Part shown: piece after piece, positions 56,278 through 64,000 of the stretch
Layout of the letters: each line of letters opens with the position of its first letter
Numbering within the stretch: the stretch's first letter is position 1
From: Pseudopyrenochaeta lycopersici
Taxonomy: Eukaryota; Ascomycota; Dothideomycetes; Pleosporales; Pseudopyrenochaetaceae
DNA length: 64,000 bases
NCBI GenBank assembly: GCA_003313425.1
Contig: NHZP01000100.1
Coordinates: 1-64,000 of the forward strand
Direction: 5' to 3'
The notes under the pieces: model-generated
The model's database searches: none
What the model was told of the DNA's origin: nothing
What the model saw: the letters and a program-made list of their open reading frames with translations, nothing else
Made by a program: the position numbers and the translations under genes

Positions 56278-56538
56278 CTACCTAAAGATCTGGCAGAATA
56301 CATTTGCTCCAGTCGAAAAGGACTTGAAGCCTGAAGCGTCGCCAATATCGTTGCAAGTCTCTTGGAGGGTTTGCCCTGAGATACATGTGCCCCGACCATT
56401 AGGTCCGTAGCAAAACTGGTACTGTAAGAGAGATTAGATGAGGATAAAACGCGTGAAATCTGAGCCCACGCACGGTAACGTTACCTGCGTAACCGCACAC
56501 GCCAATACAGCTAGCACGACGCTGAAGGAGAACCACAT
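56278..56538 (-). CDS. Small secreted cysteine-rich protein (65 aa, spliced)
   Basis: Exon 1 (56485-56538) encodes MWFSFSVVLAVLACAVTQ, a strong signal peptide. A 63-bp intron (GTAACG..TTACAG, with a TCTAATC branch-like site) follows. Exon 2 (56278-56421) encodes YQFCYGPNGRGTCISGQTL and then two more cysteines, ending FCQIFR. The mature peptide is about 47 aa with four cysteines, a size and pattern seen in fungal effectors and antimicrobial-type peptides. It matches no family I know. The good splice sites in phase 0 and the textbook signal peptide are the evidence that it is real. Confidence 0.6.
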
Positions 56539-56855
56539 CTCTGGTTATACTCTTCCAAGGCATGCCTATCTCTATTAATCTTGCAAGGCGCCATCAATTT
56601 CTAAGATCTGATGGATGCTTCATTATATGACAATCGGCGTGGACTACCTAAGACACGTCTAGGGCAACATCTGGTGCTTGGATGTGTATCGTACGATAGG
56701 GTTAGTTATACAATGACTTGGATGGACAAGCACGCGAAAGGGAAGTGAAAAGACCGGCATGGCCGTCTTCCTGTTGCGGTAAGCAAGGCCCCTGGACAGG
56801 TTGTGCTTACTGGACAAATCGAGATACAGAAAATTACTAGCAACAATTCCGCCAC
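56539..56855. other. Intergenic between two minus-strand genes
   Basis: Should contain the promoter of the small secreted protein gene; no distinct motif seen. Confidence 0.4.
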
Positions 56856-57601
56856 CTACGCCCTAGGCGCATGCTCGTTCGATCCAATCAAATCACCGTT
56901 GTTGCCCAGCTCCATCCCTTTCATCTTCAGCATGGCCTCGATTTTCGCTGGCAACTCAGCGAAAGTGTCCACGCGTGGGACTTTGTATCGCTCGCATACA
57001 ATATGAACGTTACCAGCGCGCCAAAACTTCTTATTACAGCAAACAACCACTTTGCCAGACGCCACCCATAGTCCGAGCTCAAGCATCGTCACTGGGCTCT
57101 GTGTGTTGACATCGAAGAAGAAACAGATGACGTCCGCTTGCTCGAGCGCACCCAACTCCCACTCCACCTGTTTGCGAAAAGCCTCATTCTTGGCTTCTTG
57201 AGTGGCACTGGGATCCCAGTGGCCGCGTCGTGGGTTGTTGACGGTGATGGGCAAGTGCGACAGACTGGTCGCCATTTGATTTTGCCACTGTACGGCTTTA
57301 CCCATTTCTATGCTGCCAGCGATAAACACGGAAAACTTCCTGTAGGTAGGTGGATGCGGTGGCATGCAGTGGACAAACTCTGGTGCGCCTTAGGAAGCGG
57401 CGAAGGGAGTGGTGGCAGTTGGTTGAACTTGTCTTTAACTACTTGTTCGATGTCCACAGTTGCGCTTTTGACAGGCTGCTCGACTATTGATATTGATTCT
57501 TTGCGGTTCAGGCATTCTACGCCTGTAGCTCCTGCATTTGAGGTCATTTCTGTAGACGGTCTGCTTGTTTGGCCTTGTGGTTGCGATTGTTGATGGCCCA
57601 T
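56856..57601 (-). CDS. Nucleoside 2-deoxyribosyltransferase-like protein, one apparent frameshift
   Basis: The C-terminal frame (56856-57365) has KFSVFIAGSIEMGKAVQWQ, ADVICFFFD, then SPVTMLELGLWVASGKVVVC and NVHIVCERY. This is the nucleotide-binding pattern of nucleoside 2-deoxyribosyltransferase-like domains, with Glu in MLELG as the probable nucleophile. The N-terminal 80 residues, in another frame (ATG 57601: MGHQQSQPQGQTSRP), are polar, then KDKFNQLPPLPSPLPKA. Joining to PEFVHCMPPHPPTYRKF needs a shift of one base, or loss of two, near 57390. Family enzymes exchange bases on deoxynucleosides. Fungal versions are uncharacterised as far as I know. Confidence 0.65.
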
Positions 57602-57643
57602 AGCTGTAGTGGCGACCTAGCGAGAAGGGCTCTAGGTGATGAA

Positions 57644-57650
<7 letters not shown>

Positions 57651-57678
<28 letters not shown>
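57651..57678. repeat. (GA)14 microsatellite
   Basis: Pure GA dinucleotide run in the 5' region of the deoxyribosyltransferase-like gene. Confidence 0.95.
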
Positions 57679-57680
<2 letters not shown>

Positions 57681-58274
57681 AAGCTTGAGATGATCTATGC
57701 TTAGATTGGACGTCGCTGTTGGATTCTTATAGAGCTGCCTGGGCTGCGGTTTGCGACACTAATTGTCTGAGACCGAAGGCTGCGGCTGTGTTGACATTTC
57801 CCGATAATATTCGCAGTCACAATGACAGGCCAATTTTGGGCGCAAGGAAAGGGATGTTGCGTCTTGTGTGTATTACTCGCAGTCCCACCTGAAGCAGAAT
57901 TACGTTTGAATATGGTATCAACTGTAGGATCTTGAAAAAGCGGAGAATAAGCGATTTACCTTGAGGCGGACACAGTATCCAAAGATATTGTAAACTTATA
58001 GACATAGTAGCAACATTAGGTGATCTTTATAGGCAAACTACCACAGCTCTAGCCTTCTGCCCGCCCTGTCGCGAGTCTTAATTTGATTACGTTACGTGAA
58101 AAAGGGGAATTGCGCTGTCTTGTCGATCTACGAGATAGTATAGATACGTGCTTGGCAGGACTATTACTTTTACACAAATAAATTCCTCTACATAGACTAT
58201 CCTATCCTTTCCTAAGATTTGTATCTTCATAGGCAGTATTTATAGCTAAATTCTGTAAAGACGTACTTAGGAAG
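57679..58274. other. Intergenic, no gene seen
   Basis: AT-rich toward 58150-58270; short frames only. Confidence 0.4.
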
Positions 58275-59156
58275 CTAGCGCTTCGATGCACTCTGTTCAG
58301 ACTCTTCGATAACGCCTAGTGACTTCCACTGCTTACACACTAAATTTATAGCTCTAGCTTTTTGCATCATGCGTGGGCTTAGTTGTGTACCTGTGATAAC
58401 CAAGTCAACTGATCGGGTCAGGGACGTCGTGATTTGTGCTCCATGTTTCGTAAGTATTTGCTTGACATAGTCCTGATTTAACGGCGTAAAATGTCCAGCG
58501 ACGAAAACGAGCTTATCTTGAACGAGATGAGACTTAGCTAGTTTCATAGATTTCGCAAGATTCCTGTACCTTTCTTCTACGGTCTGGCTGTTCTCCTGGG
58601 GTTCCCCACGTCCCTTATGAGACGCAGCGAATTCTGGCCTTGTTTGTATTTGAGTTTGGCCTGTGCTTCCACTGTGAAAATCTGCTTGCATATCTCGTTT
58701 GGAAAAGAATTTGTCCTGCGTTACCCCCCTAGCTGTTGGAACTCGAAGATCGACTTCAATATATTTGTCTCCAAACTGCTCAACGACCTCCTCAAGAAAT
58801 TCTTCATAAGGCACGAAGAAAAGTACGCCTTTGTCTTTCGATGTCCATATTTCTTCAATTATGCGTTCATCGTAGATTTCGACCTTTAGTTGGCAGACTT
58901 TGTCGCTCTTCCAGGTTTTTTTACGGGAGTCGAAATTGGCAAAGCCTATTTCTGCATCTTTGTCCCCATAGTAGACAAAATACTCAGGATCCGCCCCTAT
59001 AAAGCCCCCTATCCCCCCACTTTTGGTTTTTGCGCTGTGGCCAATAGATATGCTGTTTGAAGGAAATACAAATTGGCCGTCCTTGTACGTGCAGGTGGTA
59101 CCGTTCTTCGAGACACATTTTGTGCCATCTTTAAGGTCAAAGTCAAATGCAGCCAT
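58275..59156 (-). CDS. BRCT-domain protein of unknown function
   Basis: 293 aa, single exon. The C-terminal 75 residues (KLVFVAGHFTPLNQDYVKQI, then GAQITTSLTRSVDLVITG, then INLVCKQWKSLGVIEESE) form a BRCT domain with the conserved G, the T-S-x-T-x-x-V-D-L-V strand and the W of helix 3. The N-terminal 140 residues (starting MAAFDFDLKDGTKCVSKNGT) are beta-rich and unlike any domain I know. A charged linker separates the two. BRCT domains bind phosphopeptides or DNA ends in repair and checkpoint proteins. The unusual pairing leaves the role open. Confidence 0.7.
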   Translation of the reverse strand: MAAFDFDLKDGTKCVSKNGTTCTYKDGQFVFPSNSISIGHSAKTKSGGIGGFIGADPEYFVYYGDKDAEIGFANFDSRKKTWKSDKVCQLKVEIYDERIIEEIWTSKDKGVLFFVPYEEFLEEVVEQFGDKYIEVDLRVPTARGVTQDKFFSKRDMQADFHSGSTGQTQIQTRPEFAASHKGRGEPQENSQTVEERYRNLAKSMKLAKSHLVQDKLVFVAGHFTPLNQDYVKQILTKHGAQITTSLTRSVDLVITGTQLSPRMMQKARAINLVCKQWKSLGVIEESEQSASKR

Positions 59157-59377
59157 TAGTTTCGTTTATACGATTTGCAGTTCTGCTACACACAGCTCTT
59201 ATATCTTATCACTGGCAAACATGTGGCGTGCGTGCAAAGGCCTTATATCACAAGTAGAGGTAAGTCTGTACATAAAGTAAGCAGGATCTGGAGATCTAGC
59301 ATCCCATATATGCATTCTACGCTAATACGATAGGTTCTAGAGCGGCGCCTGCTTCCAAGACGCGCCTGTTTAATCAG

Positions 59378-59902
59378 TCAGCAAAGAAGTGTCCCCCTTA
59401 GCTGAATCCTACTCTTCTTCGCAATCTCACTCGTGGCCAACATGGCTTCGCCCAGCATGCAATATAATCGATCAAGACAAGCCTCGGCATCCACTGAATT
59501 CGCTGTGTTCGGTATATCCCAGCGCCCTGGGACTTTGGCATATCTCCGTATCGCAACAAGCGCGTCCTGCTCGCCGCCCCTTGGAGCCGGACTTAACAAC
59601 GATGTGCATATGTGTTCCAGGGCCAGGCATAGTGAGACAAAGTGCGGTGCTATGGTATCAGAAAGATGGAGGTCATGATTTCGTTTCAAGGTCAACAGAC
59701 TTTCATGCCAGTATGTAAATAGGAGATACAAGGTCGTCAGACTCCGCGCAAAGGCCGTGTTTGCATAGCGCTTCTTGAGGCTATAGAGGACACTTGCGTA
59801 TATTTCGAAACAAGACGCAGTAGTCTCCGGCTTGATAGGCATGCTGTGCGCGAATAGCGGCGATTGACAGGTACAACCATTCTCTTTTGATGGCACGCAC
59901 AT
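59378..59902 (-). CDS. Hypothetical protein of about 174 aa
   Basis: From the ATG at 59902: MCVPSKENGCTCQSPLFAHS, mostly helical with several Leu/Ala-rich helices (YASVLYSLKKRYANTAF). The frame is open up to 59971 without an ATG, so a 5' exon may be missing. It is divergent with, and nearly touches, the gene starting at 60026. No family recognised. Confidence 0.4.
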   Translation of the reverse strand: MCVPSKENGCTCQSPLFAHSMPIKPETTASCFEIYASVLYSLKKRYANTAFARSLTTLYLLFTYWHESLLTLKRNHDLHLSDTIAPHFVSLCLALEHICTSLLSPAPRGGEQDALVAIRRYAKVPGRWDIPNTANSVDAEACLDRLYCMLGEAMLATSEIAKKSRIQLRGTLLC

Positions 59903-60025
59903 TGAAATTATGGTACTCGGCGCTTCGAAGTTCGTGAGTAAGCTGTACACATGATGACTTGTGTGCTGCACCGTGTTGATTTAGAAGGCGGCTCGAATCT
60001 CTTGGCGACTTCACTCTATAAGAAC

Positions 60026-60919
60026 ATGACGGTACAAGCCCAGTTAGCTATAGACATGCTCAATCTATACCAACTATTCCATATCACTGACTTCAGACGG
60101 TCGTTGCTCCAGTATCTTCTACCTTATGACTTAGCTAGGTTTCTTGCTGCGACTGGGTGTGAGGTAAAGGACTGGGAGAGGGGGAGGTACATGAACCCAG
60201 TGCATGATATCTTTGTGAACTTCGACGAGGTGGAATCCCTTATGAAAGCGGGCGTCAAGATTATGCTGCTTGGACACCAACTGCACCTACTGAATGAACG
60301 GCTAAATAACCCCGTAACCTTCATCAGCAAGTATGGAAATGACTTCCTTATCGACCTTATCGCAATAGCCTATTGCAATCCAGATACCCCAATGCATGCC
60401 CAAAGTCACGCCGCGATGCCAGCAGCCAGATTCATTATTACTGATCAGGTGCTCGAAACGTTGGGGAACAACGCGCACATCGCCTACGCCTGGATGGAGC
60501 ACGACTTGCGCATGCTGCCATGCACCAACACATGCCTGGCAGAGATCGCGACACCAAGCACAACATGCATCAGGCTGAAGCAGTTCAAACTGAACCTGAG
60601 ATGCTTCTGGTTCAACACGATTGATTTCGTCTATCCAGAAGAGGCGTGTAATATTTTTGACTGGAGCTTCGATAAAGACGTGATCGAGACATCGGTGATG
60701 ATTGTTAGACACACTGGCCGAGAGCTGACGCCCTACAACACGAAATGCTGTGGGAGATGGTTGCCACGTCCCGAGGAAGAACGTGCTGGAACACGAGGTA
60801 CGCCAGCGCTAACCCTGCATAGACCCCAGGTGAGCATGCAGGACATAGTGATCCGGCTGGAGGTACCAAGCCGGGCAGCTGCGGGCGTCATTCGAGTGCC
60901 GGCACCCGCCTGGACTTGA
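60026..60919 (+). CDS. F-box-like conserved fungal hypothetical protein
   Basis: 297 aa from ATG 60026; the frame is open from 59951, and ATG 60056 is another option. Residues about 15-60, YQLFHITDFRRSLLQYLLPY, then DLARFLAATGCEV, then RYMNPVHDIF, resemble a family of Pleosporalean proteins with an F-box-like N terminus (L-x-Y-D-L-A) followed by 'MNPxxDIF'. The remainder has a beta-rich segment (NLRCFWFNTIDFVYPEE) and no catalytic motif. I would not assign a function. Confidence 0.55.
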   Translation: MTVQAQLAIDMLNLYQLFHITDFRRSLLQYLLPYDLARFLAATGCEVKDWERGRYMNPVHDIFVNFDEVESLMKAGVKIMLLGHQLHLLNERLNNPVTFISKYGNDFLIDLIAIAYCNPDTPMHAQSHAAMPAARFIITDQVLETLGNNAHIAYAWMEHDLRMLPCTNTCLAEIATPSTTCIRLKQFKLNLRCFWFNTIDFVYPEEACNIFDWSFDKDVIETSVMIVRHTGRELTPYNTKCCGRWLPRPEEERAGTRGTPALTLHRPQVSMQDIVIRLEVPSRAAAGVIRVPAPAWT

Positions 60920-61732
60920 ATTCTATTTTGATAAGGTCGGCAGTTCCTGCAAACGAGTGGGTGGAGATTCTTCCGTTACGTAATTAATGACCGTTGTCAG
61001 TCTGTTGTATTGTATTTCTCGGTTATGCCTCATCTGCGCAGAGTGAGGCGCCGTCTTGGAACCGCTGTACAGGGTTGTGGCAATCTTGACTGTTGAGCGC
61101 CTTAGGCTGGCAAGGCATTCCTTCACGATCAGGTGTTTGCTACGCACAGCCAGAGGCCCAACAGCCATAGAATGCGACCATGATTACATCACGCTGAACA
61201 AATGATTATATGAGCGTGCACGTGCAGGGTTCGTTTGGGGCTCCGTTTTGGACTGGCTAGATTTAGGCGCTCCGTCGAGTGAGAGTAGTAACGCGCTGAC
61301 ATGATTCATCACAGCCTCAGGGCTTCTGATCACGTCTCAGTATTAAAGTATGACATACAAGGTGAGATGTATCCTCACAGGAGTTCAATGGCGAAAAGAT
61401 CTTCGTGGCGCTGTTGTAGCGAGGGAGACCTCTTTCGCGACAAGACGAAGCTCTTTGCAAATCAAGTGCGTAGACGTCGACGTAATGGTTACTTTTAGAT
61501 ACGAAGGTATATGTATGTTGCGCAGCACATGGCTACCACGATGCTACAGCAAATACCAAGTTATGCGATGCGTTCAAGTTGTACGAAGTGGAAATACTTG
61601 TGGTTTTTCTCGCTGCGGTGGGTTCTTTGCTGTGGAGGGATCGACGTTAATCCTGCAGCCTATCCAATCCGCATCCTGACACAGAGATATGGTGGAACAA
61701 TGACTGTTGTCACCGCTACTACGGGGCTATTA
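60920..61732. other. No recognisable gene
   Basis: Short overlapping frames on both strands. A plus-strand frame at 61511-61876 overlaps the minus-strand candidate below and has no family match. Confidence 0.35.
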
Positions 61733-62116
61733 TCAAGCCAGCCTCGACAGTCGACGCCCTGCTCTCCAGTTGTTGAACGCAAATTGACTAGTGGTACTCA
61801 TAACTTGACAAGTGCAAAAGCCGGTAGCTCCTGGGCGATGTACCTGCTTCCAAAGGATAGCACACGCGTTCCGTAGATCTTGTTCCGTACCGGGCTCAAG
61901 TGCTGGGCGATTAACCAGCTCTGACCGCCACGCGCCATCGCTGGTAGCAGCATAAGGAGGGCAGCGGATGGTATTATGTTCTGTCCAGCGATATTGCGCA
62001 ACAGGAAGGGTATGTCTCTTTCGTTCCTTTACACATGACTTCTCATTCCTGCGATAGTCCTTTGTGCGATTTGCTCCAATGCCTCCCGCTGTCACTATTT
62101 GTAGAACATGGGTCAT
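61733..62116 (-). CDS. Possible cysteine-containing secreted or cytosolic small protein
   Basis: 127 aa with ATG start. The later part has a spaced pattern, NTIRCPPYAATSDGAWRSEL, then LRNACAILW, then GATGFCTCQV, like cysteine-bearing small fungal proteins. The N terminus (MTHVLQIVTAGGIGANR) is only weakly signal-like. A more hydrophobic start (MIISYLAISFL) lies just upstream in another frame, so an intron or shift is possible. Confidence 0.35.
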   Translation of the reverse strand: MTHVLQIVTAGGIGANRTKDYRRNEKSCVKERKRHTLPVAQYRWTEHNTIRCPPYAATSDGAWRSELVNRPALEPGTEQDLRNACAILWKQVHRPGATGFCTCQVMSTTSQFAFNNWRAGRRLSRLA

Positions 62117-62361
62117 CGTCGTCGAGGAAGGAAATAGCCAGATAAGAGATGATCATGATTCTCTAATGCCATGCCCCTGGCTTTAGTCTATGTATTTCAC
62201 TGTGTAATAAACGCCACCCGTCTGATAGTCATTTGGACTACAGTATTATTATAGCACATCCCTGCAGGCAGTGTGCCGCATTTGCTCCCAAATCTATTCA
62301 GCCAAGCGGTACATGGCACCTCTCTGAAGCCCCTGTGCTCGACACGCGCAACGTACAATAA
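62117..62361. other. Short intergenic region
   Basis: 3' flank of PRM1; contains an ATAATAA-type AT-rich stretch only. Confidence 0.3.
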
Positions 62362-64000
62362 TTAATATAGCGGCCAATCTTTTCTTTCCATAACAAGAAT
62401 GAAGACGATGCTGCAAGCAATCATAAGTAGCCAGATGCCGACAAGAGTGCCCGAAATGACGGCCTCGATGCGGATACTGGACGTAGATTTGTCCACAACA
62501 CGGCCCAACGCTTCGCTGATTTTGTCTCTCGCTACGTTGTTTGAGTTTGCGAGAAGCTTAGCAGCAGAGCTAGAGCCATTTAGCTGAACAGTAGCGCCCA
62601 TGGTAAAGGTGTCATTCCTCACGCCTGGGAAGGAAACATGAGCATGCTCTTTGGCCCATGTGAGGCCTTGCTGAAAAGATGCTATCTTCAAGCCGATCAA
62701 GCAATGTAGAACGTCTTGGATAGGATCATGCAGTATTGTCCCACCGAAAGCGCCCTCAAGGACTTTGCTTGTCTTCTCTACGAACGCGTCAAGCGTACCG
62801 TTGACTGTGGTTGTCGTAGTGTTGACCAATCCAAAGACATCTCTGTTCACCTGCGTATCTAGCGTGAGGATGGCGCTGTTGACACCATGGGACCACATCG
62901 TAGAGGAGTTGTTTAAGGACTCCATTACTTGCCCGGCAAAATCTGCCACTTGGCCAGTAAGAGCGGGAGCGGCTTTGCTGATACTATTGACAAAAAGGAA
63001 CTGAACGAAGCAAGACAGCAACCCAGCCACCCCAACTGATAGCAAAAACAACATGGGAGCAGTCGTTGCGTAAGCAAAGAGCCACTGCGTAGACGCCGCT
63101 CTAGCCGCCGACCGGCACCGTCTGCTCAGTTGCACACCCCAGACGGACAGGTGGGTTGACTGGGCTTGAAAAAGCACAAGTTTGTCGTCTTCGCAGACTT
63201 TTGACTGCTGCAAGGCCTTTTTGGCCCCGTCTATCTTTTCAGACTGGACAAACTCGAGCCAAGCTAAGCCAAGGCAGACCGCCACTGCCAAGACGATCAC
63301 AACGATGATTACAATTTTGCGTGCCGTGAGGAGCATTTGAGTCAGCTCCCGAAAGAAGTCGCTGATAGCGTTTCCTTTGGTGCAGAAGTCTAGCTGCCTC
63401 TTTGGTGGGACGGGAAGAAGTGCTCGGTCGAAATGGAAAGCGCCCATGTTCTGAATCTGTTTCTTGACTTCTTCGAAAGGGATCCTTACTATGCTGTCGA
63501 CAGCGTCCTGGACATCTTCAAACGTTGGGATGGAGTCGTTGAGCCCATTTATTCCCTCCTGCAATCCTGCCGGGATCTCTAGCGCCTTGAGTTTGTTAAT
63601 CTGGTCTGTGAAGTCAACCGTTGGCGGTTTGATGCCGCTCATGAACGGGACACTCGCGACCTTGTCCACTAGCTTCTTGAGACTGTCGGCTAGTGTCTTG
63701 CTGGTGTCTTCCAAGTTATTCGTAACTTCGTCAATAGTCGTCTGAAAATCTTCCGACGTTCTGGTGCCTAGTTCTCCGACTGCCTTCATGCTCCCGCTAA
63801 CAGCCAAGGTGATGAGACAGAGATAGGTGCTTGTCATCATGTGAATGACGAATAAGACAATCTCCTCGACCGCAGTAACGGCTAGCTCTAGCATCGTTGT
63901 AAGGCCATTGACTGCTTTTTCGATCCCTACAGCCGTCATTTCATTGACGCCAGCCGCCATGTAATGAGGCATAGAAGCCATAGAGCTCCCTGTGCTCTCA
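62362..64000 (-). CDS. PRM1: Plasma membrane fusion protein Prm1 (5' end outside the window)
   Basis: At least 546 codons are present and the frame runs off the right edge; the ATG at 63981 lies inside the protein (ESTGSSMASMPHYM). Landmarks: LELAVTAVEEIVLFVIHMMT and STYLCLITLAVSGS (a transmembrane pair), a long amphipathic ectodomain with coiled-coil character (DEVTNNLEDTSKTLADSLKK), KIVIIVVIVLAVAVCLGLAW, PMLFLLSVGVAGLLSCFVQF, NNSSTMWSHGVN, and a last helix WLLMIACSIVFILVMERKDW. This is the Prm1 family, which stabilises plasma-membrane fusion during mating and, in filamentous fungi, hyphal or germling fusion. Full-length relatives are about 700 aa, so roughly the first 150-200 residues are missing. 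It is a core fungal gene and a good anchor for synteny. Confidence 0.93.
   Translation of the reverse strand, partial: ESTGSSMASMPHYMAAGVNEMTAVGIEKAVNGLTTMLELAVTAVEEIVLFVIHMMTSTYLCLITLAVSGSMKAVGELGTRTSEDFQTTIDEVTNNLEDTSKTLADSLKKLVDKVASVPFMSGIKPPTVDFTDQINKLKALEIPAGLQEGINGLNDSIPTFEDVQDAVDSIVRIPFEEVKKQIQNMGAFHFDRALLPVPPKRQLDFCTKGNAISDFFRELTQMLLTARKIVIIVVIVLAVAVCLGLAWLEFVQSEKIDGAKKALQQSKVCEDDKLVLFQAQSTHLSVWGVQLSRRCRSAARAASTQWLFAYATTAPMLFLLSVGVAGLLSCFVQFLFVNSISKAAPALTGQVADFAGQVMESLNNSSTMWSHGVNSAILTLDTQVNRDVFGLVNTTTTTVNGTLDAFVEKTSKVLEGAFGGTILHDPIQDVLHCLIGLKIASFQQGLTWAKEHAHVSFPGVRNDTFTMGATVQLNGSSSAAKLLANSNNVARDKISEALGRVVDKSTSSIRIEAVISGTLVGIWLLMIACSIVFILVMERKDWPLY

Noticed and set aside
1..64000. Starship giant transposon
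   Set aside because: No DUF3435 tyrosine-recombinase captain, and cargo-like genes alone are not enough; the structure is an inverted repeat, not one bounded element.
1..64000. tRNA, rRNA or secondary-metabolite core genes
   Set aside because: Looked for cloverleaf-like and B-box sequences and for PKS, NRPS and terpene synthase motifs; none convincing.

Overview
The window looks like an accessory region of a filamentous ascomycete genome, most likely Dothideomycetes/Pleosporales. That placement is inferred, not proven. The support is short GT-AG introns of 44-70 bp, a fungal PRM1 cell-fusion gene, an Est1-type gene, PQ-loop, NIMA-like kinase and fungal F-box families, small secreted proteins, and a mix of degenerate hAT, retroelement-like and MITE-like sequences.

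The dominant structure is a giant inverted repeat. Positions 1-13835 are the reverse complement of 29762-43596 (about 13.8 kb per arm, 15.9 kb spacer). Left + right coordinates sum to 43597 over the inner 11.7 kb of the arms. Every ORF I compared between arms there translates identically. I found nine single-base indels, all in the outer 2.1 kb. The left arm reaches the first base of the window, so its outer end is not visible. Its inner end sits at the base of a 51-bp near-perfect palindrome (13835-13885). Each arm carries, from outside in: a frame-broken bZIP-like gene, an intact PQ-loop membrane protein gene, a broken DUF829-like gene, a NACHT/WD-repeat remnant, a Nek-like pseudokinase, a possible gag relic, a foldback MITE, a SINE-like insertion with an AAG tail, an atypical kinase-like gene and a broken POT peptide-transporter relic. 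Broken genes carry the same lesions in both arms, so decay preceded duplication, or one arm is an assembly copy.

The spacer (13836-29761) holds a PAQR/Izh-type membrane protein gene with a frameshift, a hAT transposase pseudogene, two inverted 255-bp LTR-like repeats bracketing a secreted double-psi beta-barrel protein, an apparently active NIMA-like kinase that shares intron positions with the arm pseudokinase, a cluster of TIR remnants, and a 793-aa Est1-type RNA/DNA-binding protein gene.

Right of the arms (43597-64000) lies a 794-bp hAT-type MITE with an 8-bp target duplication. After it comes a gene-rich stretch: a crystallin-like secreted protein, a 593-aa unknown with an internal repeat, an F-box protein, a Ser/Thr-rich secreted protein, a BYS1/thaumatin-like secreted protein, a glycosyltransferase broken by three frameshifts, a cryptic 65-aa cysteine-rich secreted protein, a nucleoside deoxyribosyltransferase-like protein, a BRCT protein, hypotheticals, and the 3' part of PRM1 running off the window.

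The genes do not form an obvious pathway. The strongest functional link is the kinase/pseudokinase paralogue pair split between spacer and arms. No rRNA, tRNA, CRISPR array, telomere repeat or biosynthetic core enzyme was seen.
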